A stretch of DNA of 64,000 nucleotides from Legionella sp. (GCA_031291095.1 JARLJR010000075.1:1-64000); one strand, 5' to 3'. Positions 35,911 through 46,258 are shown, counted from the stretch's first letter. Notes: a model not told the origin generated them from the letters alone. Made by a program: numbers and translations.

Positions 35911-36068
35911 AAGAAAATCATAATAGGTAAACTTTTATGATAAACAAAATTACTATTAAATTACAGCGCTGTGTTAAATTAAGCAGGCGAAATAACCCAG
36001 AACGATACTTTGTTAGAAATCTGCGCTAGATAAACCCTGCTTCGTTTGTAATTACGAGGGGGATTTTA

Positions 36069-37370
36069 TTAATTAAGTTTTTGACTGGGACTTTCTTCTT
36101 CAATATCTTTTCCGACCAGATCGTGCAATTTATTATGTAATAACTTCACATTAATGGAATAACTCTCTATTTGAGAACCATCTTGCAAAACCTTAGCATT
36201 ATTAGGTTCTTGGCGTGTAAAATTTTCCCCATCAACCAACCAAACTCCGGAGCGCTTTAAGTGACTATGACCATCCGCTTGAATAATTACGCCCTGGCTA
36301 ATTGAGGGGGTCACAATTTGGTTAGGCTCTGTTTCTTGACGGTTTTTAAAAAGAGGCAAGGCCATAGAACTTGAAGAAATAACTTGCACCGCTGGGCCAA
36401 AGTCATCAGTGGAAAACTCATTTGCAAATTGTTTTTTTAAATATTTACCTAAGACCCCTTCTTGCGCATCAATACACACACTACCTGATATGGTTACACC
36501 CTTAAATTGTTTGAAATAAGCCAGAGGCATCAGGTTCTTATCAACAGAGCCCTGCCAGTACGTATTTCGCTCCGCTTCAGACGAAGTTAATTCATTCTCA
36601 GGAATATCTGCAGGCCCTTTGTTTAATTTATAACTGGTATAAACAATAACTCCATTTTTGATACCAAGTAGCATATTTGTTTTTTGAATCTTAGGCTTAT
36701 GGCCAATACTCTCCCCTTCAGCATCACTAACCAAACTTGGAGTGTTTGCGGTCATATTAACCATAATTAATAAAGATGGATAGTTTTGACTAATCTTGCA
36801 GTAACCCGCTAATAATTCTTGTTGTGCGTCATAGGGCATGAATAAATGTGTTTTGCTATCAACCGCACAATGACTATAAAATTCTGGCATCACACAAATT
36901 GCCATTTCATCAGGAAAAAACTTTTTACGTTTCTCCATGAGAAGTTGATTGGATAAATCGACGTGTTGATCAAATAGAGCAAGTTGCTGTTGAATTGATC
37001 GGGGCGCTTTTTGTGCATAAGTTCCTGTAGGCATGGATACCGTAGCAATATTTAATTGGCGTGGCTCATGTAATATCGGTCTTTGCTGCAGAGGCCCTGT
37101 GGCTTTTACAAACTCAGTTAAATAGTCAATCATGGGATGAGAGTTAACTCCAGGAACCGATAGCCTGATGAACTCAGAGTTAATTTCCATACTCATTAGC
37201 GCACGTATCTTTTCAGGTAGCACTAACAAGTACGCAAGCTTATTCGCATCAGTAAGAGGAAGATAAGTTACTGCATCAACATGGAAATCATCGTCCACCC
37301 AGCCGAACCAATCCAGTTTGGTTACATCCCGTAAAAATCTTACTGCTCCAGTATACGCGGTCTTTGGCAT
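36069..37370 (-). CDS. Nitrilase-fold-like protein, possible Dot/Icm substrate
   Basis: 433 residues, no signal peptide. No family is obvious overall, but three segments match a carbon-nitrogen hydrolase triad in order and spacing: Glu163 (CVMPEFYSHC), Lys248 (YTSYKLNKGPADIPENE) and Cys299 (ISGSVCIDAQEG). A 105-residue N-terminal extension precedes the putative domain (LNIATVSMP...). The C-terminus is acidic with a short following tail (GKDIEEESPSQKLN), as in the E-block of many Dot/Icm substrates. Both the hydrolase fold and the effector status are inferences. Confidence 0.55.
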   Translation of the reverse strand: MPKTAYTGAVRFLRDVTKLDWFGWVDDDFHVDAVTYLPLTDANKLAYLLVLPEKIRALMSMEINSEFIRLSVPGVNSHPMIDYLTEFVKATGPLQQRPILHEPRQLNIATVSMPTGTYAQKAPRSIQQQLALFDQHVDLSNQLLMEKRKKFFPDEMAICVMPEFYSHCAVDSKTHLFMPYDAQQELLAGYCKISQNYPSLLIMVNMTANTPSLVSDAEGESIGHKPKIQKTNMLLGIKNGVIVYTSYKLNKGPADIPENELTSSEAERNTYWQGSVDKNLMPLAYFKQFKGVTISGSVCIDAQEGVLGKYLKKQFANEFSTDDFGPAVQVISSSSMALPLFKNRQETEPNQIVTPSISQGVIIQADGHSHLKRSGVWLVDGENFTRQEPNNAKVLQDGSQIESYSINVKLLHNKLHDLVGKDIEEESPSQKLN

Positions 37371-37449
37371 AATAAACTCGAACGAGCGATTTAACTAAAT
37401 TATAGACAGTAAATTTATTTAATGAGCAAAAACCAAGCCAAATACAAAC

Positions 37450-38595
37450 ATGTCCTATAATTTAGATATAGACTATAGGCCTAGAATAAACGAAGCGAAC
37501 TTAATCATGGACACTGAACTAGTAAAAGAAAAAAAGGGACCTAAAGGACATCGCGCGTTGGTCATCACGCTCACTATTTTATTGGGCTTATTGATCTACT
37601 GGTTTCTTGGTTTTCTAATGGATGACATCGGTGATCAAGCGGGTCCGTCTTTACAAGAAGTTCAAAAAAAATATCAAGACCCTAGCTTAGTTAAAAATAA
37701 AGAATCATTTAATCAACAGCTTAGCAAGTTAATGGCTAAGGTCGATGAACAAAAACAACAGCAAGACATCTTACAAACAAGTATTAATAGTTACCGAGAT
37801 ACCATGAATCAATTACTGGACTTACAAAAAGCCAGTATTCAAAAAGGAGTCACCTTTTCTCCGGAGTCAGAAAAAAATTTACAGCAAGTAACGAGCTTGT
37901 ATTTGAATTATCAAAACCAATTTCAAGATTTAAACAATTCAATTACTAAAGATAATTTGGCAAGACAGCAACTACAAAATCAACTCAATGACATAGACCG
38001 CCAATTAGCAACGCAAAATCAGCGAGCAGATAAGGAATATAATGCCTTATGGGTTCGCCATAATTGGACAATGGCTGGGTTACAATTGCTGGTTTTAATC
38101 CCCTTATTGCTGATATCTGCCTACCTGTTTCGCCGCTATAAGAGCAGTGTGTATAAGCCTTTAATAATGGCAGCTGGGATCGCTGTTTTCTATAAAATAT
38201 CAGAGGTTATGCATTATTATTTTCCTTCCTATATTTTTAAATACCTCCTGGTTTTTGCCTTAATCTACATTACGGCTCAAACGTTGATTTCCAGGTTACG
38301 CATGGTAGTAACACCTAAACCCGATTGGTTACAAAAACAATACCGAGAAGCATATCAAAAAGTTCAATGCCCCATATGCCAATTTCCCATAAAACCTGGG
38401 TTTACCAAATTTGTTACAGTGGAAAAAGGGACTAATCCACCCCTGACTAATTCTAATTTACATGGGATTAACCGTTATACCTGTCCTGGCTGTGGGGAGG
38501 GATTATTTGAGCAATGCACGAATTGTTCGCATATTCGCTATTCATTATTACCGTATTGTGATTTTTGTGGGGCGGAGAAGGCTCATAGCTCTTAG
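37450..38595 (+). CDS. Membrane protein with coiled coil and C-terminal zinc ribbon
   Basis: 381 residues from the first ATG; the ATG at 37507 may be the true start because TATAAT at 37455 would place a promoter inside the first codons. One membrane helix near 36-56, then about 140 residues of coiled coil (SFNQQLSKLMAKVDEQKQQQD). Two or three helices follow at about 208-285, then a Cys-rich domain with four CxxC-type knuckles (CPIC, CPGC, CTNC, CDFC) that should bind two zinc ions. No family is recognised. It is divergent from the nitrilase-like gene. Confidence 0.65.
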   Translation: MSYNLDIDYRPRINEANLIMDTELVKEKKGPKGHRALVITLTILLGLLIYWFLGFLMDDIGDQAGPSLQEVQKKYQDPSLVKNKESFNQQLSKLMAKVDEQKQQQDILQTSINSYRDTMNQLLDLQKASIQKGVTFSPESEKNLQQVTSLYLNYQNQFQDLNNSITKDNLARQQLQNQLNDIDRQLATQNQRADKEYNALWVRHNWTMAGLQLLVLIPLLLISAYLFRRYKSSVYKPLIMAAGIAVFYKISEVMHYYFPSYIFKYLLVFALIYITAQTLISRLRMVVTPKPDWLQKQYREAYQKVQCPICQFPIKPGFTKFVTVEKGTNPPLTNSNLHGINRYTCPGCGEGLFEQCTNCSHIRYSLLPYCDFCGAEKAHSS

Positions 38596-38848
38596 CATAT
38601 TAGTATGACAAATTGCAGCGGCACAGCCTACTAGGGCGTAAACTTCATCGCGCTCTTCGCAATGAATATTTAAGTTCATCAAACCCAATATATCAACTTT
38701 ACCCTTTTGACCTCATACTCGCATCAGACAGCATCCCCGAAAATGCTCAAAACTGCCCGCGAGCAAACAGCCTGATTGAAAATACAAAAAAGATGCGGTA
38801 TGTTGAAATAGTTAATTTAAATTAGTAGCAAGTTTAGGATAATCAGGA

Positions 38849-41800
38849 ATGAAAAGAGAAGGAATGCGTCAGCAGGATGGACAGTGGGTTAGGTTTATTG
38901 ATTTTATTTTTACAAAGTTATGGTCTAGACGACAAACCATAAAGCAACACAATCATCACTATTTGTTACAGGCACTATTTCTTTTTGGCGTATTTGGGCT
39001 AACAACGTCTTTCGCCTATGCTGCTAAACCCGTTTTCCTGATTAAACCGATCACCAAAGCGCCTGCTGTTTTATATTTGGGGGAAACCGCTACTGCAAAT
39101 TATTTAGTAACTAATAATACGCCTTATGTTTTAAAAAATAATGGATTGTCACAATTACCTGCCGGAATTAGCCAGAGTGGTGGTAGTTGTCGTGCAAGTT
39201 TTGATTTGGCTCCCGGTCAAAATTGCAGCATCCAATTAACAATTATTGCCGATAGGTTAAGTGGCGATGTTCATGGCGGACCTATAGTCTGTAATACCAT
39301 AAACAATCCAGTTTATTGTGCTCGTCCTACGCAGCAAGATGGTTTGGAAATTAAAAAAATTAATACCCCGCCTCCGACTAACCCTCCCAGTGTGCCGCAG
39401 AATATCATGGCCAATATCAATATTGCTGCTGATGGTTCCTTGTCGGCGCGGGTAACTTGGGATCCACCTAAAAGTGATGGTGGTTTACCAATCGTTGGTT
39501 ATCTAGTAACTGCTAATTCAAATTTTTTTGCTAATGCAGGGAGTTGTTCCACGGATGCGACTCATCGCGATTGTACTATTAATGGGCTAAATCCAGGTAC
39601 TAGGTATGTTTTTTCTGTTGCAGCAATCAATACATCAGGTAAAGGCCAACCTGCTCCCTCTCCTTCGGTTACAACCCCAACGGCACCTTTTGCGCCGATG
39701 GCGGTAACTGCTGTGGCCAATGGAAATGGTACGGTTGCCATAAATTGGACCGCCCCGAGTGATGGTGGCTCTACAATTACCGGTTATACGGTAAGCTCTT
39801 CTCCTGATAATGTAACGTGCAGTACCTCTGGAGCAACGAATTGTACTTATTCCACTCTAACTCCGGGTTCTAGCTATAGCTTTACCGTGACAGCAACCAA
39901 TGCTATTGGTGTAGGCCCAGCATCCGAGCCCACCAGTATTGTTAACATACCAGCAGTTCCCGGCGCACCAACGTCGGTAGTAGCCACCGTTAGCGGAGAT
40001 GGTGCTGGCACTATTTCCGTAAGTATTAATTGGGTGGCTCCTATACATGATGGTGGTACGGCAATCAGTGGTTATACAGTGACCCCATCGCCTTTACCTT
40101 CTTCAGGAAGCACAACCTGTAGTACAAGCGGAGCAACCAGTTGTACTTTTACGAATTTAACTCAAGGTTCAACTTATAGTTTTGTGGTAACTGCTGAAAA
40201 TTCGGTGGGGAGCGGTATGCCTTCCAGTGCCTCCAACACCATTCGGGTACAAGATTCGCAAACGATTAGCTTTACTTCGAGTGCTCCTTCAAATGCAGTA
40301 GTAGCCGGTAGTTCATATCTGCCCAGTGCTACTGCCTCATCTGGATTAACAGTGAGTTTTAGTATTGATACCGCAAGCGCGGGTATTTGTTCTTTGAGTG
40401 GTGGAGCGCTTACCTATCAAGCTGTTGGCAACTGTATATTAAATGCCAATCAAACTGGGGATAATAATTACCTTGCAGCTACTCAAGTACAGCAAACCAT
40501 TAGCGTAGGTAAAGGCTCACAAAGTATTAATTATACTAGTACAGCCCCCAGTGCGGCTGTGGTTGCTGGCGCCACCTATACCCCAACAGCTACGGTCAGC
40601 TCCGGGCTTACCGTAACCCTAAGTGTGGACGCTGCCAGTAGCTCAGTGTGCTCGCTGAGTGCAGGTACAGTATCCTTTATCGGTGCAGGCACCTGTACCT
40701 TAAATGCAAATCAGGCCGGTGATAGCAATTACAATGCAGCCACCCAGCTGCAACAAAGTTTTACCGTCGGAAAAGGCAGCCAAACCATTAGTTACACCAG
40801 TACAGCCCCCAGTGCCGCAGTGGTTGCAGGAGCTACCTATACGCCAACGGCAACGGCCAGCTCAGGATTTACAGTAGCGTTGAGTGTGGATGCCTCCAGT
40901 AGCTCGGTATGTTCTATGAGTGCCGGCGTGGTGTCCTTTATCGGTGCGGGAACCTGTACCTTAAATGCAGATCAGGCTGGTGATAGCAATTATAATGCGG
41001 CCCCCCAGCTGCAACAGAGTTTTACCGTCGGAAAAGGTAGCCAAACCATTAGTTACACCAGTACGGCACCCAGCGCCGCAGTGGTTGCAGGAGCTACCTA
41101 TACGCCAACAGCAACGGTCAGCTCCGGGCTTACGGTAACACTGAGTGTGGATGCTGCCAGTAGTGCGGTATGTTCTATGAGTGCCGGAGTGGTGTCCTTT
41201 ATCGGTGCAGGCACCTGTACCATCAATGCGAATCAGGCTGGTGATAGCAATTATAATGCGGCCACCCAGCTACAACAAAGTTTTACGGTCGGAAAAGGTA
41301 GCCAAACCATTAGTTATACCAGTACGGCACCCAGTGCCGCAGTGGTTGCAGGTGCCACCTATACGCCAACAGCAACGGTCAGCTCCGGGCTTACGGTAAC
41401 ACTGAGTGTGGATGCTGCCAGTAGTTCTGTGTGCTCGCTGAGTGCAGGTACAGTATCCTTTATCGGTGCAGGCACCTGTACCTTAAATGCGAATCAGGCC
41501 GGCGATAGCAATTACAATGCAGCCACCCAGCTGCAACAAAGTTTTACGGTCGGAAAAGGCAGCCAAACCATTAGTTATACCAGTACAGCTCCCAGTGCCG
41601 CAGTGGTTGCAGGTGCCACCTATACGCCAACAGCAACAGCCACTTCCGGGCTTACGGTAACACTGACTGTAGATGCTGCCAGTAGTGCGGTATGCTCGAT
41701 GAGTGCAGGCACGGTATCCTTTATCGGTGCGGGGACCTGTACCATCAATGCGAATCAAGCTGGGGATAGCAATTACAATGCAGCCACCCAGCTGCAGCAA

Positions 41801-44800
41801 AGTTTTACCGTCGGAAAAGGCAGCCAAACCATTAGTTACACCAGTACAGCCCCCAGTGCCGCAGTGGTTGCAGGTGCCACCTATACGCCAACAGCAACGG
41901 CTACTTCCGGACTTACGGTAACGCTGACTGTGGATGCATCCAGTAGCTCGGTATGCTCTATGAGTGCCGGCGTGGTGTCTTTTAATGCCGTAGGCACCTG
42001 TACCATAAACGCAAATCAGGCGGGTAATGCCAATTATAATGCGGCCACTCAGCTGCAACAGAGTTTTACTGTTGCAAAAGGCAGCCAAACCATTAGTTAC
42101 ACCAGCACGGCCCCCAGTGCCGCAGTGGTTGCAGGAGCCACCTATACGCCAACAGCAACAGCCACTTCCGGACTTACGGTAACATTGACTGTGGATGCCT
42201 CCAGTAGCTCGGTATGCTCTATGAGTGCCGGTGTGGTGTCTTTTAATGCCGTAGGCACCTGTACCATCAATGCAAATCAGGCGGGTAATGCCAATTATAA
42301 TGCGGCCACTCAGCTGCAACAAAGTTTTACCGTCGGAAAAGGCAGCCAAACCATTAGTTACACCAGTACAGCCCCCAGTGCCGCAGTGGTTGCTGGCGCC
42401 ACCTATACACCCACAGCAACGACTACTTCTGGGCTTACGGTAACGCTGACTGTAGATGTTGCCAGTAGCTCAGTATGCTCCATGAGTGCCGGAGTGGTAT
42501 CCTTTATCGGTGCAGGAACTTGTACCATCAATGCGAATCAGGCGGGAAATAGCAATTACAATGCCGCCACCCAGCTGCAACAAAGTTTTACCGTCGGAAA
42601 AGGTAGTCAAACGGTGAGCTATACCAGCACAGCCCCCAGTGCCGCGGTGGTTGCAGGTGCCACCTATACGCCAGCAGCAACAGCCACCTCAGGGCTTACG
42701 GTGGCGCTGACTGTGGATGCCTCCAGTAGCTCAATATGCTCCATGAGTGCCGGGGTGGTATCCTTTATCGGTGCGGGGACTTGTACCATCAATGCAAATC
42801 AGGCGGGTAATGCCAATTACAATGCCGCCACCCAGGTGCAGCAAAGTTTTACCGTCGCAAAGGGTAGCCAAACCATTAGTTATACCAGTACGGCACCTTC
42901 TTTAGCACTAGTTGGTGGAACTACCTACACGCCAACGGCAACAGCAAGCTCTGGATTGGTGGTGACTATTACGGTAGATGCTACCAGCAGCAGTGTTTGC
43001 TCTATCAGTGGCGGTGTTGTTTCGTTTAATGCCGTAGGTACCTGTACTTTAAATGCAAATCAAGCGGGTAATGCTAATTACAATGCGGCTACTCAGGTGC
43101 AACAAAGTTTTTCAGTCATCACGACTCCTGGGGCGCCTACCGGAGCGACTGCCGTTGCTGGAAATGGTTTAGCTTTAGTCAGTTGGACTGCGCCTGCATC
43201 TACGGGCGGAGCCAGTATTTCCAGTTATCAGGTAACGTCCTCACCCGGTGGACTTACTTGCAGTATTTCCGGCCTTGCTCGCTGTAAAGTCACAGGCCTT
43301 AGCAATGGAACCAGTTATACGTTTAGCGTGACGGCAACCAATAGTGCAGGTGCAGGGCCTGCTTCGACAGCCTCTAATGCGGTAGTACCTTTTCCTGATC
43401 CAACAACGACACAGTTGTATTCTTCACTAAATCCTGCCGCAGTGGGCAATACGGTGACCTTAAGTGCTCAAGTAACATCGGTGAATGGCTTTTTATCAGT
43501 GGGAACGGTTAGTTTTTTCAATGGTGGAGTTGCTATTAGTGGCTGTAGCAATATTTCTGTCGTTTCCGGCAGTGCTAGTTGCAGCACTTCTTTTGCTAGT
43601 GCGGCTACAAATACTATAACTGCTACCTATAATGGCACAACCGCTAATTCAGCAAGTACTTCTGCTGCGTTTAGCCAATATAGTGTGGCAGCCATCAGTC
43701 AAGTCACTTTAAGCACCTCTCCTCGCCAAGTAACCGCTATTCCGGGAGACTCTCAGGTTGTAGTTCGCTGGTTACCTCCATTTAATACTGGCGGACAGGC
43801 CATTACAGGCTATTCTGTAACCTACGGCCCCACCACCGCCAGCCCCACTTCATCGTCTTATCAAACGGTGGGTTGCTCCACTACCGGGGGCTTATCCTGT
43901 ACTGTGACCGGTTTAACCAATGGAACCGCATATACTTTCCGCGTGCTTGCAGTCAATAGCAGTGGCAATGGGATTCCCTCTTACTCAAGCTCGGTAAAAC
44001 CTGGAAGCGCCGTTCTTGTTTCTCCCTCAACCTTGGCGTTATCGGGATTAGGGAGTGGTATTTATCGTGCATTTACCTTAACGAATGCGACATTATTTCC
44101 GGTGACGATTACTCAAACGCCAACAACCAGTGACTTTTCCCCCGCGCTGCCTACAGGTACTACCTTGTATACAACCACCTGTACTATTGATACGGTACTT
44201 AACCCGGGGAATTCGTGTAGTGTGACCCTTAAACCTGGCTCGGTTGCTTCGGCAATGTCCTCACCCAATACTGCTTCTGCATGTACTGCCAATGTTGCTG
44301 GACGTACGGCACCGGCAGCCAATGTGATTCAATTGCAGACCGATGCGGGTACGATTAGTGCACAGGTCTTAGTATTAGGTTATGGGTGCACCTATCAGTC
44401 CGGTTATGTCTTTTCTATTGATGATAGTGTGGCGAATATTTTGAGTGTCGCGGGTAAAGTGGCAGCCACCGGTGATCAAGGAGCGAATAAGATTTGGGCT
44501 TCTAATGGAGCAGGATCGGCGATAACTCAGGTTAGTTTAGATTTGATTCCGGGTATCGATTACACCTCGACTGGAGCCGCGGCGTCTCCTACCGGTGCTG
44601 CTTTTGTCTCGTTTTTTTCCTCCTATTATACCAATGCCAATCCGTTTGCAACGGCATCTTTTATTGCTTGTGAAGGAAAGATGGATGGGCAATGTAATTC
44701 TTATAATACCGTACTCTTTTATAACCAGTTGGTCACTAACTACAACAATTCAGGCTCTCCTAAATTTACCGCGAGTGCTGGGCCAACTAATACATCCTAT

Positions 44801-45154
44801 TATGCTGCTGGCTTATGCGTAAATACGATTAGTAGTTATAATGATTGGTATTTACCGGCTATTTGTGAAATGGGGTATGATCAATACAATACCGGTACTG
44901 GCTGTGGTTCCTCAGGGGCTCCTTTTATGCAAAATATACAATCTAACCTGATCACATATAATAGCCTGAATCTTTTGAATGCGTTCTCAGCAAGTTATTA
45001 TAGTTCTTCAGAATTTGCGACCGTTAGTTCAAATAATCCGCGTACGCAAGCTTGTGGGCAACAATTTGACCCAGATGATACTTATGTGGCGCAGAGCCCT
45101 TTTACTAAAAACAATCAAGCGTTGGTTCGTTGCGTGCGCTTATTCACACACTAG
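38849..45154 (+). CDS. Giant secreted FnIII/tandem-repeat protein with C-terminal Lcl_C (DUF1566) domain
   Basis: 2101 residues. An unusually long 41-residue n-region precedes the signal helix (YLLQALFLFGVFGLTTSFAYA), similar to extended signal peptides of large exoproteins. A TNNT-type N-terminal module is followed by three fibronectin-III domains (about 185-470), eleven 87-residue repeats (about 471-1425), a fourth FnIII, an Ig-like domain, a fifth FnIII, and a Cys-rich linker. The C-terminal domain of about 250 residues (YNDWYLPAICEMG ... ALVRCVRL) matches Lcl_C, the domain of the Legionella collagen-like adhesin. AGGA lies nine bases before the ATG. Adhesion or matrix formation is likely by family analogy. 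Confidence 0.85.
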   Translation: MKREGMRQQDGQWVRFIDFIFTKLWSRRQTIKQHNHHYLLQALFLFGVFGLTTSFAYAAKPVFLIKPITKAPAVLYLGETATANYLVTNNTPYVLKNNGLSQLPAGISQSGGSCRASFDLAPGQNCSIQLTIIADRLSGDVHGGPIVCNTINNPVYCARPTQQDGLEIKKINTPPPTNPPSVPQNIMANINIAADGSLSARVTWDPPKSDGGLPIVGYLVTANSNFFANAGSCSTDATHRDCTINGLNPGTRYVFSVAAINTSGKGQPAPSPSVTTPTAPFAPMAVTAVANGNGTVAINWTAPSDGGSTITGYTVSSSPDNVTCSTSGATNCTYSTLTPGSSYSFTVTATNAIGVGPASEPTSIVNIPAVPGAPTSVVATVSGDGAGTISVSINWVAPIHDGGTAISGYTVTPSPLPSSGSTTCSTSGATSCTFTNLTQGSTYSFVVTAENSVGSGMPSSASNTIRVQDSQTISFTSSAPSNAVVAGSSYLPSATASSGLTVSFSIDTASAGICSLSGGALTYQAVGNCILNANQTGDNNYLAATQVQQTISVGKGSQSINYTSTAPSAAVVAGATYTPTATVSSGLTVTLSVDAASSSVCSLSAGTVSFIGAGTCTLNANQAGDSNYNAATQLQQSFTVGKGSQTISYTSTAPSAAVVAGATYTPTATASSGFTVALSVDASSSSVCSMSAGVVSFIGAGTCTLNADQAGDSNYNAAPQLQQSFTVGKGSQTISYTSTAPSAAVVAGATYTPTATVSSGLTVTLSVDAASSAVCSMSAGVVSFIGAGTCTINANQAGDSNYNAATQLQQSFTVGKGSQTISYTSTAPSAAVVAGATYTPTATVSSGLTVTLSVDAASSSVCSLSAGTVSFIGAGTCTLNANQAGDSNYNAATQLQQSFTVGKGSQTISYTSTAPSAAVVAGATYTPTATATSGLTVTLTVDAASSAVCSMSAGTVSFIGAGTCTINANQAGDSNYNAATQLQQSFTVGKGSQTISYTSTAPSAAVVAGATYTPTATATSGLTVTLTVDASSSSVCSMSAGVVSFNAVGTCTINANQAGNANYNAATQLQQSFTVAKGSQTISYTSTAPSAAVVAGATYTPTATATSGLTVTLTVDASSSSVCSMSAGVVSFNAVGTCTINANQAGNANYNAATQLQQSFTVGKGSQTISYTSTAPSAAVVAGATYTPTATTTSGLTVTLTVDVASSSVCSMSAGVVSFIGAGTCTINANQAGNSNYNAATQLQQSFTVGKGSQTVSYTSTAPSAAVVAGATYTPAATATSGLTVALTVDASSSSICSMSAGVVSFIGAGTCTINANQAGNANYNAATQVQQSFTVAKGSQTISYTSTAPSLALVGGTTYTPTATASSGLVVTITVDATSSSVCSISGGVVSFNAVGTCTLNANQAGNANYNAATQVQQSFSVITTPGAPTGATAVAGNGLALVSWTAPASTGGASISSYQVTSSPGGLTCSISGLARCKVTGLSNGTSYTFSVTATNSAGAGPASTASNAVVPFPDPTTTQLYSSLNPAAVGNTVTLSAQVTSVNGFLSVGTVSFFNGGVAISGCSNISVVSGSASCSTSFASAATNTITATYNGTTANSASTSAAFSQYSVAAISQVTLSTSPRQVTAIPGDSQVVVRWLPPFNTGGQAITGYSVTYGPTTASPTSSSYQTVGCSTTGGLSCTVTGLTNGTAYTFRVLAVNSSGNGIPSYSSSVKPGSAVLVSPSTLALSGLGSGIYRAFTLTNATLFPVTITQTPTTSDFSPALPTGTTLYTTTCTIDTVLNPGNSCSVTLKPGSVASAMSSPNTASACTANVAGRTAPAANVIQLQTDAGTISAQVLVLGYGCTYQSGYVFSIDDSVANILSVAGKVAATGDQGANKIWASNGAGSAITQVSLDLIPGIDYTSTGAAASPTGAAFVSFFSSYYTNANPFATASFIACEGKMDGQCNSYNTVLFYNQLVTNYNNSGSPKFTASAGPTNTSYYAAGLCVNTISSYNDWYLPAICEMGYDQYNTGTGCGSSGAPFMQNIQSNLITYNSLNLLNAFSASYYSSSEFATVSSNNPRTQACGQQFDPDDTYVAQSPFTKNNQALVRCVRLFTH
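40259..43129 (+). repeat. Eleven tandem 261-bp in-frame repeats
   Basis: Units begin at 40259, 40520, 40781, 41042, 41303, 41564, 41825, 42086, 42347, 42608 and 42869, exactly 261 bp (87 codons) apart. Each encodes QTISYTSTAPSAAVVAGATY plus a conserved two-Cys core (SSVCSMSAG, AGTCTINANQAG). The first and last units have diverged; the middle ones are nearly identical, and some pairs are identical in protein. This indicates homogenisation and likely copy-number change. Confidence 0.95.
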
Positions 45155-45212
45155 TTATGGTCGTTGTGGAATAAATGCTTGAGGGTAGAATTTCCTTGCT
45201 TGCTGAAAGACT

Positions 45213-45229
45213 TATGATGGCACATCATA
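45213..45229. terminator. Hairpin downstream of the giant repeat gene
   Basis: TATGATG-GCA-CATCATA is a perfect 7-bp stem with a 3-base loop. It lies inside a wider pairing of GTAGAAT (45184 region) with ATTCTAC (45241 region). Located 60 bases after the stop codon, it probably ends transcription of the giant gene. The remainder of the 290-bp gap before the barrel gene holds no other supported feature. Confidence 0.55.
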
Positions 45230-45445
45230 GTTCTGAACGGGATTCTACCTGAATGATTATGGACTCTTTTTTTCTTTATTGACTCGGCTTAATGTATAAA
45301 TAATTTTTATTAATCATTATAATGAATGAACTGTTTGTAAAAGATGCTTTACTGACTCTGATAGAGAAATTTTTTATTTAACTTTATATTGTGCAACGGG
45401 TATTTTCGGTTCTATTTAATTAATGAATGGTAAAGGATATTGAAC

Positions 45446-46195
45446 ATGCAAGTTAAATCTCTTGTCTTAGGCTTATTGATGTTAACGGGTTATGCCCAAG
45501 GCTTCGCGGGGACTATGGCAACTCAAACCAAAAATTTAGCCTATCGTCCTTACGCGGTATTTACTGCCGCAGCTGATTTTACCCGCACCGGACATGCACA
45601 AACACTCACCTTACTTCCCCCGTTCACTAATTATTATACCAAACATTCTTCTTATGCCAGCAGTGCTGATTTGGGTTTGGGCGGAGGGATTGAAGGGCAC
45701 GCGTTCTCATTTTTATCATGGCAGGCAGGGATCTCAGGGTATTGGAATACTCCCCTTACTCGTCAAGGTGATGTATGGCAATTTAGTTTACCCGAATTCA
45801 ATAATTTTCATTATCATTATAAGATTCAGTCCTCACGCATTATGGCTGTAGCTAAGCTATTAACTACCTATCGTGAACGTATTCATCCTTATATTTCTGG
45901 AGAGTTGGGCGCTGCGTTTAACCGCTCCCGTTCTTATTATGAAACGCCTTTAATTGAGGAAGCAGTAGCAATGGCCCCCTTTAGCAGCCATACTCAAAGT
46001 TCTTTTTCTTGGGGAGTTGGTGCTGGAATAGATGTTGATGTGTGGACGCATTTACGTTTAGGGCTAGGCTATCAGTTTGCTGATTTAGGACACGCTAAAT
46101 TGGGCCTAAGTCCAGCAGAAGAGACTAAACAAACATTGAATAATTCTAATTTATACACACACCAAGCGCGTTTCCAATTGACGGCTATGCTTTAA
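45446..46195 (+). CDS. Outer-membrane beta-barrel protein, paralogue of the one at 8773
   Basis: 249 residues from the ATG with AAAGGA eight bases upstream. Signal peptide SLVLGLLMLTGYAQGFA, then barrel strands. It shares with the 8773 protein the segments NLAYRPYAVFT, NFHYHYKIQS, HPYISGELGAAFNR, WGVGAGIDVDV and HLRLGLGYQFADLGHA. It follows the giant TNNT-module protein just as the other paralogue sits next to the TNNT-module propeller protein. Confidence 0.8.
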   Translation: MQVKSLVLGLLMLTGYAQGFAGTMATQTKNLAYRPYAVFTAAADFTRTGHAQTLTLLPPFTNYYTKHSSYASSADLGLGGGIEGHAFSFLSWQAGISGYWNTPLTRQGDVWQFSLPEFNNFHYHYKIQSSRIMAVAKLLTTYRERIHPYISGELGAAFNRSRSYYETPLIEEAVAMAPFSSHTQSSFSWGVGAGIDVDVWTHLRLGLGYQFADLGHAKLGLSPAEETKQTLNNSNLYTHQARFQLTAML

Positions 46196-46230
46196 GCCCG
46201 TATTAAACCAAGGGACTTTTGATGCAGATA

Positions 46231-46258
46231 CCCGTATTACGACTTCGTCGAATACGGG
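46231..46258. terminator. Bidirectional hairpin between convergent genes
   Basis: CCCGTATT and AATACGGG form an 8-bp stem, with inner CGAC/GTCG pairing around a short loop. It lies between the stop codons of the barrel gene and the leftward LRR gene, so it can serve both. No strong U-tract is visible. Confidence 0.6.

Noticed and set aside
38613-38825. A 70-residue rightward frame before the giant repeat gene
   Set aside because: Overlaps a partial dispersed repeat and has no ribosome site or recognisable motif.
41483-42349. A 288-residue leftward frame inside the repeat array
   Set aside because: It is the antisense reading of the 261-bp repeats; its length follows from repeat periodicity and biased codons.
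40259-43129. CRISPR-like periodic repeats
   Set aside because: The 261-bp period is in-frame and protein-coding with no spacer structure.
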